A DNA stretch of 64,000 bases from Ricinus communis (GCF_019578655.1 NC_063257.1:15004001-15068000); one strand, 5' to 3'. Counted from the first letter of the stretch, positions 11,790 through 23,700 are shown. Notes: a model not told the origin generated them from the sequence alone. Numbers and translations: made by a program.

Positions 11790-12850
11790 AGTTGTCAAGG
11801 TTCACATCATCTATGATGCTTATAAAGCAGCTAGCACTATAGCAAGAAAATCCATCCTTCAAGGATACTTTTGCCCAACCATGTATAATGACATAATGAA
11901 GCTCGTAAAAACTTTCAAAAAATGTCAAGAGCATCATCATAATGTATCTCATCTACCTACTCCACTGCAATGTCCAACCACTATTTTATGGCCTTGTTGC
12001 AGCTTGGGGCATGGACATCCTCGGGCCTTTTCCATGTACAATAGGTCATAAGAAGTTCCTACTTATAGTTATTGACCACATCACAAAGTAGGTTGAGGCA
12101 GAAGCTATGGCAACCATCACAAAAAAGAGAATAACTGACCTTTTCTAGAGAGAAATCATGTGCAAATATGGCATTTCTCATACCGTTGTGACTGGCAATG
12201 GAAAAAAATTTGATAACAAGGAGTTTAAAGGGTTCTGTACTCGTATGAAAGTCAATCAAAGGTTTACCTTTGTTGCTTATCCTCAGTCCAATGGACTTAT
12301 AGAGGTCACAAACTGAACAATTCTCTAAGTGCTGAAAAGGAGGCTATATGAAAGAAAAGGTAAATGGGCTGATGAGCTTCATAGTGTTCTTTTGTCATAC
12401 AAAACAACACTAAGAATGAAAACTGGTGAAACACCTTTTAGATTGGCCTATGGAGCAGAAGTAGTAATACTAGTTGAAATGGGAATATCGACCTTGAGGA
12501 TTCAATGTTTTGACAAAAGAAAAAGGAGGATCACATGAGGTTATGCCTAGATTTGCTTGAAGAGCGAAAAGGAGAAACCAACATAAGGAATGAAGCTTAC
12601 AAGTATAGAATGGCTAAGTACCATGATCAGAAAGTTCGACCTAGGTCATTTTCGAAAGGCGAGCTAGTAATGAGAAGAGCTGACATCGGCAAAGGAGAAG
12701 CTAGTGTTAGCAAACTATAACATAACTAGGAATGCCTCTATAAGGTCGTCAAAGTACTTAACCGAGGTGCATATGGAATAACTAACATGAGAAAAAGAGA
12801 GATTCCTTAGTCATGGAATGTCCAAGTACTTAAAAAGTACTATCAACAGA
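11790..12850 (+). pseudogene. TAT gypsy integrase
   Basis: Translation with stops and frame changes follows the integrase in order: zinc-binding tail (ARKSILQGYFCPTMYNDI, then KKCQEHH), catalytic core (VIDHITK-stop-VEAEAMATI; GNGKKFDNKEFKGFC; YPQSNGLIEVTN), then the C-terminal region (GKWADELHSVLLSYKTTLRM, GETPFRLAYGAEVVI, KVRPRSFSKGELVMRRA) and the usual end SWNVQVLKKYYQ. The second catalytic Asp, normally in ADNG, is Gly (TGNG). At least three sense codons expected from the family have become stops (Trp to TAG twice, Arg to TGA). Integrase would insert element DNA; this copy is dead. Confidence 0.85.
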
Positions 12851-12953
12851 CACTTGAGAAAAGCCCAGGTAAAGGCCCATTAAAGTGTAATTTTCAATAA
12901 TTATTTTCTTATTTTCTTTATTTATTTTTCATTAATAAATTATCTCCTTCAGA

Positions 12954-13440
12954 GCACATTATCAATGCATTATCTTAAAGACTCCAATCTAAGTGCACCG
13001 AGATCATCACAGAGCATCTAGCACATTATTAGTGCATTATCTTAAAGAGGCTGATCTAAAGGCACCAAGCTCATCTTAAAGCATCTAGCACATTATTAGT
13101 GCATTATCTTAAAGACGTTGATCTAGAAGCATCGAGCTCATCACAGAGCATCTAGCACATTATCAGTGCATTATCTTAAAGACGCTGATCTAGGCGTATC
13201 AAGCTCCATATAGCATTTAGCACATTATCAGTGTACTATCTTAAGGACGCTGATCTAGGTGCACCGAGCTCACCTTAGAGCATCTAAGCACATTATTAGT
13301 GAACTCTTTTAAAAATGTCGATCTAGGCACGATGAGCTCATCTAAGAGCATCTAGCACATTACCAATGTAGTCTTAGAAATACTGATCTGGGTGCACTGA
13401 GCTCATTTTAGAGTAAGTAGCACACTATCGTCTGCATTAT
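12954..13440 (+). repeat. 67-bp tandem array after the TAT integrase
   Basis: GCACATTA-type unit starts fall at 12954, 13021, 13088, 13155, 13220, 13288, 13355 and 13420, a period of 67 bp with small drift (65-68). Each unit carries GTGCATTATCTTAAAGA, then GCTGATCTAGG, CACCGAGCTCATC and AGAGCATCTA. Copies 2-4 are closest; the outer ones are more diverged. The array begins about 100 bp past the integrase end, in the element's 3' untranslated region, where minisatellite-like repeats are known in some plant gypsy elements. Confidence 0.9.
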
Positions 13441-13815
13441 CAACTTACCGAGTTACTACACTTATATAAAAAGGAAGGATAAAATAAAACACTTAGGTGT
13501 AAAAAAATTGTCCAGTTTTAAGTATTACCGAGTTATAATACTTAGTAAGATTTTATACAAAAGATGGAGAGAAGCATACGAGCTTCAATACTTGAACAAA
13601 TAACAAGTAAACAAGGAAGGTTAGATCAGATGGAAAAGAAAAACATATATATTTCATTACTAAAATGTTTACAAATTTTTAAGCTCAAGACACATTGTTA
13701 ATTATATCCCGAGCTTCAATGAGGTCAATCTCTATATTAAGATCATTTCCCGTATGAGGATTAAATTAACAACCTCGCCAATTGCTGCCTCAGCTTGTTC
13801 GCCACCCTCAGCTTC

Positions 13816-15160
13816 TCAATTAGCTCTCTCACGACCTTTATTTCCAATCTCCTCGATGTCCAATTCCTCTAGGAAGCTCAGGTTGGTATCGTGAAACTTG
13901 CTTTTGACAACTTCCTTCAGTACCTCGGCATAACTGGTAGGGAGAAAATACAACTCAGAGTAGAAGCCCTCCTTCTCAGCTTCTAGTTTCTCACTAATCA
14001 AGGTCTTATCAGCAAGCTTAGAGTTAATGGTAGTACATTCTAGCTCCAACTTGATGATATGCAGTCGGCGCTCCTCTTCTCAGCAAAGATCGTGCTAAGC
14101 TGAGTTGTAGCACTTTCAGCCTGTGCATTGGTATCTTGAAGCTCGTCCTCCCACTTCTTCTCCTTTGTAGAGAAGTCTTTGGACTACTTCTAGAGAATGT
14201 GCTTGACAGTCTCAGCCTTAGTACGATCATGATAGGCTTGTTCACTTAGCTGTCTCTTATAATGCTTTCGAGCATTACCAAGTGTTATCGCCGACAAAAG
14301 GGCAGATTAATTCAAGGAAAAAAAAAAGAAAAGTAAGTAAAAATTAAGGTCGGGAAGATAAAGTTTACATGTAAAATGAGACACATGTTGGGCATGAAGG
14401 TCGGTGGATGGACATTCTCCAGCTCCTTCAGGTCATGCTTGAAGTTAATCAAGCTCGCAAGTTCCTCGGCTAGAGGATGTGTCTAGACAGTTGGTGTCGT
14501 CTTGTAATTTTTCTCAAAATAAGGACGAGGATCAAGACACCATGAAAAGGAACTAGGGATATCCACTTTAATGCAATCATCCTTGTCTACTAGCCGAGGA
14601 CTTTTTTGAATCTGAAGCAAGAGAAGGTTAGCACTAGAGAATGATTGGTGGTCTGAATGGAGATCACCGAGTTTGGACTAAGGAGTAGTCCATCTTCAGA
14701 ACGGTGGACTGAAGAATAAGGAAAGCAGAGCTTATTCCTATGGCTTTTTTGCCCTTGTTCTATTTGGTCCACTTCAGTAGTTTTAGATCAATCACTACAA
14801 GAAGAATGGATTATAATATAATCTATAAAATCAAGATCAGATAAAATCAAAAGCACGCCGAACAAGAAGTACTGAGTAGGTATACCTGAAGAGTTAACAC
14901 CTAGCTCAGCCCCTTGTTCGGGCGCCTCAAGCTCAGTTAAATATTGAAAAATTAAAGGGGAAATAGGAAAGGGAGTTCCTTTTTTCCTAAGACTCATCAA
15001 GGTTCGTTTATTTAAAACATCCTCCCTCGTGGTAAGTATGGTTGATTTCCTAACAGGGAGGACATGCCATCTCCTCTGAAGGTTATTGAAGTCAGAAGCA
15101 TAGGAGACCAAAAAATACCAATTATACCAATTGTGAATAAAGGAAACAAGGCCATCCAAA
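13816..15160 (-). pseudogene. Antisense reading region in the TAT 3' part
   Basis: Minus-strand frames at 15159-14788, 14245-14024 and 14049-13816 lie opposite to the TAT coding direction. The most convincing is 14049-13816: an Asp/Glu/Lys-rich, probably coiled-coil segment (SEKLEAEKEGFYSELYF, SYAEVLKEVVKSKFHDTNLS) ending in an acidic tail. It resembles the C-terminal coiled coil of antisense ORFs described from some TAT-lineage elements. That link is by general character and position only. The frames are separated by stops and shifts, so no protein is likely made. Confidence 0.4.
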
Positions 15161-15999
15161 ATTTATGGCCAGAGCAAGCCTTGAGGTAAATGAAAGCATA
15201 CTCGCCTGCCCGAGCAACTAAGTAAGAACCTAGAAAAGAAATACAGAGCAGGAATGATCTTAAAGGCTGTTCACAATTGTTTAAAAGTATTGAGAAGGCA
15301 AATGGAGTTAGGGTAAAGTTGAGCTATTGATATGTTTGTATAAAAAATAATAGCTTTATAAAGCTATCCAAAGGTAATATGAGGCCGGCTTTTAGATATT
15401 CTTCGTACAAAAAAATATGATTAGCCTCAAGGGTACTGTTACTAAGAAAATTCTCAGGATACTCTTTTAAGGTAAATTCTAAGGGAATACTGAGCTTGAA
15501 GGTGATTTAAGTGAGACAGGTTCATCTTTGAAGGAAAGAGATGATGATCGTTCTCAACACTCTCGAAAGAGGAGTCCGGACTTTCAGCCCCTCTCTATTA
15601 GCGGATCCGATAGAAAGACTCTGGGAATGAGCTTGGATAGACTCGTCCTCATCAACAGACATAGAGACTGGATTTTGAGAAGGTTAGAATGAATTCATGA
15701 AAATAGAAAATGATAAAAAAGGTTTAGAAACAAGTAAAACATAAAAACAAGAAAGGAATAAAGGCACATATTAGTGAAGGATTTTTAAGTTGCGAAAGAA
15801 GCAAAAGCAAAAAAGGTCCAGACATGCTTAGAAGGCAGAAGCGAGAAACACTAAAAGAATTCGAGAAGAAAAATAGCGAACAATAGAAAATGTTTATATA
15901 GTACTAAAATAATGACTAAAATATCCCTAGAAGAGACAAAAGAATATTCTAAAAGCAAGGGGCGATACAGTCATTTCGAAGATCACATATGAGAGGCAA

Positions 16000-16700
16000 C
16001 TGTTATTATATTTAGTATGACGTATGAAACGTCAAGAGGCATGTCAAGTATCTCACCTACCAGATGTTTAAAATTAAAAATGATACAGCCGAGCATACTT
16101 CCTACTTGTGATATGATCAATCTTGAATATATGTCTGTTGATCCCATTTGTTGAGAAGACTCAAACTCATCGTATTGTTAGATTAACCAAGTATGACTAA
16201 ACAAGTTATATCGAGCATAAATACTCTCAAATGAGTGGGGAGACTAATGATAATCGAGTATCATACGACTAACCTGTCACATTCAAGAAAGATGGGGTTG
16301 ACTGAGTTTGCATCCAACTACAACATAAAGTCTTAGTGACCAAGTCATGATCAAACTCTAGTTTAAGAGTCCGACCCTACCTAGGAGTCTATTATATAGC
16401 CAAGAAGACTAGTTCTAGTATGATTAGGATTTCTTACATCCACAAAGTCCTACTCCTTGTAGGACAAGGAGACCTTCAATCCCTATATAAGGAACTACAA
16501 CATAATATACTAGGTACATACTACTTTACACACTCAATATACTCTATGCTACCCTTAAACAAATTACTGACTTTGTTATCGGAATGAATGATCGGACAAT
16601 CCTGTTTGACGCTTTCCAACCATCGTTACAGGTACTCTAAAGATTAGTCAGTCTAAAAAACTTTGTTGATAGCTCACCTCTGTGACCGAGTTATCAAGTG
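16000..16700 (+). repeat. Probable TAT 3' LTR (approximate ends)
   Basis: A G-rich polypurine-like stretch (AAAAGCAAGGGGCGATA, about 15951-15967) precedes TGTTATTATATTTAG near 16000. A TATA-like CTATATAAGGA lies at about 16482, followed by TTACTGACTTTGTTATCGGA, the typical U3/R arrangement of TAT LTRs. The end is near 16700 but no clear CA terminus or matching 5' LTR exists in the window, so both bounds are estimates. Confidence 0.45.
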
Positions 16701-17815
16701 CAAAATGTAAAAAAAAAGGTTTAAAGGCACTTAGAGTCGAGGAATTCACCAACCAAGGCTTGTAGCATTATTGAACTAAACTAGAGTACGTTTGAAGGAT
16801 TTTTAAAGTTATCAAGATCAATTAGTTCATGAACCAATGTTGGGCAAGACATCAACCGATGCCAGTTGAAGAAAGAAAGAAGGGTAAAACTTCTGTTGTC
16901 AGCTATTCCATGAAATTGACTCTATGTGTTTGATGAACCGAGGCTAATTGGTAGTATGAGAAAACTACTATTGTGGAATAGGTCTTGGTGCATTTGTTGA
17001 CTAGGGCGGTTATATGCAGGTTGCTATATATTCTGGGTCTTTAGCGATTTTTAAGGACTTTTGGAACAAAAAACAATATTATAAATATTTTGGGAGTAGA
17101 AAAGGGTTTCCTTATATGATCTTTTAGTAGAATTCATTTCAATTCAATACTTCAAAATAGTGTCCTTTTTTCTCTATTATTTATGTTTCTGAAATTGTAA
17201 TTGTGTGCTTTATTCTTTATTCACGAGTAACTAAATATTCAACTAGGATTAGAGATATAACCTAGTTAGAGAATTACTTTTAGATCAAGATCTTAAGTTA
17301 TATTTAATTTAACTCTCTTGGCTTACTTAATTTTTCTTGTTTTGACTATAAACTAGTGTTTTCTTACATGCATTGCACATGAAGTTAATATTTGGACTCG
17401 TCATTATTCATTTAATATAAAATAAAAATAACTAAATAATTAAGAATCAACATACTAAATACTCTAACTATTTGTTAATTATAAATTTTATTTAAATATA
17501 AATTACTAATTTCATAAAAAGAATATATTTAGTAGAATTTCTTATATAATGTTTTAGGGAAAAATTCTTATAGTTTATCAAATTTTAATTGTTTATTATT
17601 CTTCTTTTTGTAAGTTGATTTAATAAAATTTATTATGGGTTAAAATTTTAGTTTAAAGGTTTTTCTTATTCTACAAAAAGTTTAACTAATATAAATTAGT
17701 AAATAATAAATAACTATAAGTATTAATTATCGATTGACACATATTTAATCAATCATAATAAAATAAAATGCAAGGAATTTTTAATAAATTTACTTATCCA
17801 TACTTTCAATTTCAT
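16700..17815. other. Unassigned AT-rich sequence
   Basis: No reading frame with recognisable content on either strand. The composition grows increasingly AT-rich after about 17400. The stretch 17090-17340 (TTCATTTCAATTCAATACTTC and following) has the look of the end of an old LTR but no partner repeat or primer site is seen. Confidence 0.4.
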
Positions 17816-17995
17816 AAATAATAATAATAATAATAATAATATTAAATAATAATAATAATAATAGTAATTAATGATTATGATAATAATAATAATTAATGAT
17901 CTTAATAATAATAAAATTATTATTATTATTATTATAATTATTATTATTATTATCATAATCATTAATTATTATTATTATTATTATTATTATTATAA
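17816..17995. repeat. (AAT)n/(ATT)n microsatellite forming a palindrome
   Basis: The left half is built of AAT units and the right half of ATT units. Within them AATTAATGATTATGATAATA (from 17866, 25 bases) is exactly reverse-complemented at 17943-17967. The stretch can therefore fold into a long, nearly pure A/T hairpin. The open frame across it (poly-Ile/Tyr) is an artefact of the repeat. Confidence 0.9.
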
Positions 17996-17999
17996 TCAC

Positions 18000-19430
18000 G
18001 TAACTGAAATTTGTTATAACTAATAAAATAAAATGTTATTATTATTAAAATTTAAAATTATAAAAAAATTCAGCATAGCCCTTAAATTATAATGTTAATC
18101 TAAATTTCACTTTTTTTTAAATAGATTGACCTATATATTATATTTATAAACCCATAAACTAAATTATTGAATTTGATTAAGATAAAAGCTTATCAAATTT
18201 AGATTCACAAAGCACTTTCAATATTAAAAAGTTAAATTTTCTTCAAATTATAATTTATTTGTTTAAATTTTATATTATTTTGTAAATAGAAAAATATATT
18301 TATTATTAATAAAAATATTTTCTTTTTTTAAATATAATAATAAATAAGTTTGTCATAATTTTTAAAGTTCAAATATGTGTGTCGTCTAATGTTATTTTCT
18401 TAAGAAAAATTATTAGTTTATATGGAATTATAATTATAGAATTATCTAATTTAATATTAATTTCGTATCATAAAAGTCAAATTAAAAGTACTTAGGTTTT
18501 ATTATCTGCAAAAATTCCTTTTAAAAACAAAATCCCTTTTATTATGTTTCATCTCATTATTGTTAATTTTATTTTAATTTTATATAAAATTATTTTTATC
18601 TAAAAATAATATACTTTAATAAATTAAATCACAACTAATTAATAACTATGTTAATATTTAATTACATATACAATATATAATTGGTACAAAATGCATTTAG
18701 TTTTTTATTCACGTATGATGCACGTAAATCTTAATAATTGAACTCATGATATTTATTATATATTAGAAGGACATAATAAATGTTTTAAAATTATTACTTA
18801 TATAATAAAATAAACAATAAATATTAATATTTTTAATCATTATTATTCATGTAATAGAAAAATTATTATCTAATTTTAAAAAAATAACATTATAGAAAAA
18901 CTATTATTTAATTTAGAAAAATTACATTATATAAATAGTTCTTAAAATGATTATTCCAATCACAATAATGAGTTTACACTATCTATTTTAATTGAAAAAT
19001 TATTATTAAATAATTAGAATAGTTTTAAATTATATTTAAATTAGGATTAGAATTAGTATTAGATCAATCTCAGACTAACATAAATCAATTAAAATATATT
19101 TATTTATTTTATTATCATTATTATTATTATTATTATATCTTTTCGTTTTTGCATAGCTATAAACACATTTATATCTAGTTATAAGATCGAAATTCAACAT
19201 TCAAAATCTAAGCTTCCTTAAGTTAGATTTTTTTTTTTGTTTATTTTTAATTTTGCCATTATTTAATCTAAAGTTATCAATAATCTTTATTCAGGATTTT
19301 ATTATAATTTTTTCAATATTATTAGTGTCAAGAGCTCATATTTTCATATCCAAATAAATAAATAGAGTTAAAATTAGATTAATATAATTTTTTCTAATAG
19401 AGTTACACTTTTAAAATTAGACTTATACTT
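18000..19430. other. AT-rich intergenic DNA
   Basis: Very AT-rich, with short A/T homopolymer runs and a small ATT microsatellite near 19110-19135. I see no gene, structural RNA or transposon end here. Confidence 0.5.
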
Positions 19431-19437
19431 AATAAAC

Positions 19438-20215
19438 TAATAATAAAATTTTTATTAAATTAAATTAATAACAATCCAATTAATTAAAAATTAAGTAAAG
19501 TCTTTGGGTATATGAAGAGCATTGGTATTTAAAATCCTATAATCATGATTTATCAAAACCAATTAGATCTCTTTTCAAGCATCGGAATTATTTTTCACTT
19601 TCTTTTTTTTAGGTATACACATTCTTTATCTCTATATGAACCTAAGTTTGTCTCTAACTTGCTAACATATTTGAACAGATATTTTGTAGTAAGATGGTAA
19701 AAGTAACAACAAAAACGACATGCTAATATTTATGACATTTGCCTTTACCCTCTTTATATAGGACTGTGAAAAAGGTATAACCTCGACTCATTGTTAATAA
19801 AATGGCATTAAAGGTATATATACTTAATAAATGAATAATAGAATTTTTATTCAATTAAATTAATAGAAGATCAAAGTAATCCAATTAATTAAAAATTAAG
19901 CAAGGTCTTCGGATATAAGAAGAGCACTGAAATCTAAGATCTAGCAATCAAGATTTATCAAAACTAATAAGATCTATTTCAAGCATCAAAATTATTTTTT
20001 AGTTTCTTTTTTTAGGCATGCATATTCTTTATCTTTATATGAACTCCAGTTTTTCTGTAACTTACTAGCATATTTGAACATATATTTTGTAGTAAGATGA
20101 TAAAAGTAACAACAAAAACGGCATTGCTAATATTTATGACACATGCTCGCACCCTCTTTATATAGGACTACAATAAGATATAGATTTGATTCATTGATAA
20201 TGAGATGGCATTAAG
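19438..20215. repeat. Tandem direct duplication of about 405 bp
   Basis: Two adjacent copies (about 19438-19820 and 19833-20215) share blocks in the same order: CCAATTAATTAAAAATTAAG (19474 and 19880), AGAAGAGCA..., TTTGAACA with ATATTTTGTAGTAAGATG (about 19669 and 20072), AAAGTAACAACAAAAACG and CTCTTTATATAGGACT. The offset is 403-406 bp. Copies differ at many sites, so the duplication is old. It lies just upstream of the Helitron helicase relic. No coding content recognised. Confidence 0.8.
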
Positions 20216-20219
20216 GATG

Positions 20220-20830
20220 TACAGTTTTTATATAATTACGCTAATCATTCATACATTAAAGATAGATCCATAATAACACCTACCAATGAAATTATTAATA
20301 TTGTTAATAAAGAAAAAATATATATTACAGTTCTGACTCGATTTGCAAGACATCAAATGGCACTGAAAAATTAGAAGTACTTTATCCAATTAAATTTTTA
20401 AATAATCAAATTTTAACTGTTTTTCACAACATCAATTAAAATTAAAATTAAATATCCCTATTATGTTACTATGAAATATTAACCCAAGCTTAGGTTTATA
20501 CAATCGTACAAGATTAATAATAACTAATTTAGAATTTAAAGTCATTGAAGCTACTATAATAATTGGCTCGCATTGTGGCAAAAGAGTTTTTATATCTTGC
20601 ATTATCTTTCTTACAGTAAAAATAAGTTTCCATTTATATTAAAAAGAAGACAGTTTCCAATAAGAATATATTGTTGCATGACAATGAATAAAAGTCAAGG
20701 ACAAACATTAGAACGAGTTAGTGTATACTTATACGATCATGTTTTCTGCCATGCGTAGTAATATGTTATATTATTGAGGGCTTATCGCATAAAAATTTGC
20801 GTATATTAATGAATAACAATAAAGAAGATT
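20220..20830 (+). pseudogene. Helitron helicase C-terminal relic
   Basis: From about 20455 the frame reads PIMLL-stop-NINPSLGLYNRTRL, then a hydrophobic stretch (FKVIEATIIIG) and, after a shift, NKFPFILKRRQFPIRIYCCM followed by TMNKSQGQTLERVSVYL (20573-20758). These are the last Pif1-type helicase motifs of plant Helitron Rep/helicase proteins, where the NKSQGQTL motif is highly conserved. Further upstream only vague traces remain. The Rep domain and the Helitron ends (5' TC, 3' CTRR with hairpin) are not identified. An RPA-like gene follows on the same strand, as in many plant Helitrons. Confidence 0.85.
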
Positions 20831-21009
20831 GTATAATGAATTCTTTGATTATACAAAAAATATTGTATATTATGAGATTTTTAATGATTTGTTATCTTAT
20901 ATTTAAGTATTATATATTTTTTTTTATTCTTTGATTTTTGTTGCTATTTTTTTTATATATTCCTAAAAATATTTCTTTTCAGCAATATATCATACACATT
21001 GTTGTTTAA

Positions 21010-23130
21010 AGTGAATTGTGGGAGTAGAAATATTCGAATAAAAGTTTGTGTCGCAAGAATATAGAAATTTGTGAATATTACAAATCTTGATGATTTATTT
21101 AGCATTGAATTCTTGATGATTGATGAAAAGGTATACTGATTTTATACTTTATTATGCTGGTTTATTCATTTTTTTCATCGTTATATCTTATTATATAATA
21201 GTATAGTTAATATGGTATTACTTATAAAAATTGTTATCTTGGTAGGGCGACACAATGCAAGGGACAATATCCAAACAATTTGCTTATCATTTTCAATAGT
21301 TACTAAAAAAAGGAAATGTGTAGCATATATCTCGTTTTACGGTGATACTTGCACAGCTAAATTATAAAATCAACAACCATCCATTATGCATTAAGTTGCC
21401 CAAAAGTACCTTTGTGAAAGTTGTTGATAATTACGATTCACTTATCCCATTTAATCATTTTGACTTTGTTGATTTTACACAGTCAACCCAAGAGCAGAGA
21501 ACAAGACAATGCTAATAGGTATTATTGATTTATAGATTTTTAAGTAGAACCTACAAATATATTTACCTACATCATTTTTATTTTCTTTTATCTATAGATG
21601 TTTTGGGCAAAATAATCGTTATTGGAGATATTGAGGAAACAAATATCATGGATATAATTGCAACGAGACATCATATTCATCATATTCATATTACAAATTT
21701 GACGTAATTCCATTTTAATATAAATGTATTACTTTATTTATTTTTATGTTATATTCATTTATATCATGTGTTAATCCAAAAATTTGGCAGCAATAATAAA
21801 TTAGATGTCACTCTTTGGGATAAGTGGTCGGTCCAGTTTCCTAAAAATGAAGTTCTCGAAGAAGATCTGATGGTCTTGTTATTGTTGCTTTCTTATAAAT
21901 GATAATAAAGAAATTTAATGGTAAGATCTCTTTATTATCTTTTTTACTACATTATCTTGTCATTTTATGTAATCAATACTATATCTTAATTCCATTTCAT
22001 ATATTTGGTGCATAAATAATTTTAGTTCACAATTCTTTTGCAATATAGTTTTTTATCAAGCTAGATATTCCTGAAGTTAATGATTAGACAGAGGTATGCT
22101 CGAAATTATGGTATATTCTTAAATCTAAATAAAATCGTAAAATGAATTTTTTACATGCTGGCTGAATCAAATGAAACGATTACAAAACTACAAGTAGAAT
22201 ATCGCCATGTCCATGACATTGAAGCATAAAAAAATATTAACAAAAGAATGATTGCAGAACTGCTAGCATTAGACATTGACATAGATAAGGTATTTGATAA
22301 AATTCTTTTTATTCCTGAAATATTATTAAATCATATATTGCTTAAACTGTTTAATTATTTACACGTGGTTGTAGGATATCAAGTTCATGTGTAAGGAGAT
22401 TATAAAAGATGTTGATGTATCAAGTGGTTGGTGGTACCAAGCGTGTCCACAATGCAAAAGCAGTGTTCAAAATTACAATGCACAAGTTTAATGTAACAAC
22501 TGCAGAAAAATTAAAGATCCTCTGGTCTATTGGTATACATTCCAAAATTGTCTTTTGTTATCTTATTAATATTTGACATAGGAACTAAGTATAAATAGTG
22601 TTTTTATGTTTTGTAGGTATAAGTTGAATACTATTATGGAAGATGATAGTGGATAGATAAAGTTTCTTATTTTAGTCATACAGTAATTAAGTTAATTGGA
22701 TTAGCGACATCTAGTCTTGCTCAAGTTTGCAAAGATAAGTTATCTATTCCTCCATTAATAACAAGAATATTTGGGATCAAAATATTTTTTCAAGTCGTGC
22801 TAAATACCAGAAATAAAGATCTTTATAATTTGTCATTTAAAGTCATTTATATTTTTAAAGACGATAAGGAATCAATTATGATACCTTTGGTTGTCTGGCA
22901 ACACACTCCTATAGGGTCCACGTTTGTTTGAAGACCAATTGGGATTGATACCAAACGAAATGTAAGAAAAAAATACTTGATTTTTTCATATGGAGGTTAC
23001 AATTCTAAGAAGTCTCAAATTCGATAAGGAAATGAAACTCAGTCCACATTTCTATCCATTGAAGAACAGCCTCTCGATATTTTTGCAGATAATACGCCTG
23101 TCAAAAATTATGCACAAAGTAAATATTATA
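21010..23130 (+). pseudogene. RPA1-like single-strand DNA-binding protein, Helitron-associated
   Basis: Successive plus-strand pieces follow RPA70 order. First OB-fold: NIRIKVCVARI, then after a likely intron (about 21130-21245) GDTMQGTISKQFAYHFQ and VDNYDSLIPFNHFDFVDFTQ. Second OB-fold: VLGKIIVIGDIEETNIMDI (about 21600-21660) and KLDVTLWDKWSVQFPKNEVL (about 21800-21860). C-terminal zinc finger: SSGWWYQACPQCKSSV with a later CNNC (about 22420-22505), then YKLNTIMEDDSG and KLIGLATSSLAQVCKDK (to about 22930). GT...AG gaps between pieces look like old introns. Stops and shifts break the frame. RPA binds single-stranded DNA; plant Helitrons commonly carry such a gene next to the helicase. A captured host copy is the alternative. 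Confidence 0.75.
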
Positions 23131-23559
23131 ACTTATCTAATATTATAAACTATTTAAAATTTTCTTTCTAACAATATTTCAACATTGTGAATGCATGTCA
23201 ACTCTTCATTACCCTCTAATGATGATGATGATTGTTAATGAAATAATAGCAAAATAACAGCAGTGAATATAAATAAATATATTCTTTTATATCTATACAT
23301 TATGACCTATGAAATAATATATTTTTACTTTTATAGGTTGTATCGGCGTTGGTAGAAAATCGATGAATCCTGCTCTGTTATTATTATTAAGTTACATTGT
23401 TATGTGACTATTTTGAATAATTTACTTTTCATAAATTCTATTATCTATTGCCACATGATATTTATGGACAGCTTAATGACAAAATACTAGCGATGGAAGT
23501 TATCTGTGATATATCATATACATTATTTATGCCAAGAATTGGTGCCATGACTACCTGGT

Positions 23560-23700
23560 AAATATCGACAGACTTGCGACGCCATGTTAGCGACAGACAA
23601 GTAGGCCATTAGTATATTTGGCGACAACTTGGCGCCAGAGTTTAGATCCTTTTAGCGACGGATTGGTCCATCTCTGTTGAGCGATGGACTAGTATCCGTC
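23560..23700. repeat. Cluster of GCGAC-type short repeats
   Basis: About 130 bp contains TTGCGACGCCA, TTAGCGACAGAC, TTGGCGACAACTTGGCGCC, TTAGCGACGGATTGG and TGAGCGATGGACT, ending with TCCGTCACTA, in an otherwise AT-rich setting. Both orientations of GCGACGGA occur. Such clusters are typical of subterminal regions of CACTA-like transposons, but I see no CACTA terminal repeat beside it. Confidence 0.5.

Larger units (their letters stand above)
10699..16700 (+). mobile_element. TAT-type Ty3/gypsy element, 3' half
   Basis: Plus-strand order: a remnant of the RNase H-integrase boundary (ANYILREIHEG, about 10760-10800), an inserted foreign block, integrase (about 11830-12850), a 67-bp tandem array (12954-13440), an antisense reading region (13816-15160) and an LTR-like 3' end (about 16000-16700). 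This arrangement matches TAT elements, which often carry a long 3' region with repeats and sometimes an antisense ORF between integrase and the 3' LTR. The 5' half is not seen; the Athila element adjoins at 10698. All reading frames have stops. Confidence 0.7.

Noticed and set aside
11522..11842. 106-codon frame before the TAT integrase
   Set aside because: No recognisable motif; it overlaps an equal frame on the opposite strand and runs into the integrase in the wrong frame.
12954..13440. Regular repeats that might suggest a CRISPR-like array
   Set aside because: Units are contiguous 67-bp copies without unique spacers, and the context is a plant retrotransposon.
14793..14806. CACTACAAGAAGAA, like a CACTA terminal repeat
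   Set aside because: No matching inverted end or 3-bp duplication found; probably chance inside the TAT antisense region.
17753..17962. Poly-Ile/Tyr/Leu open frame
   Set aside because: A by-product of the AAT microsatellite.
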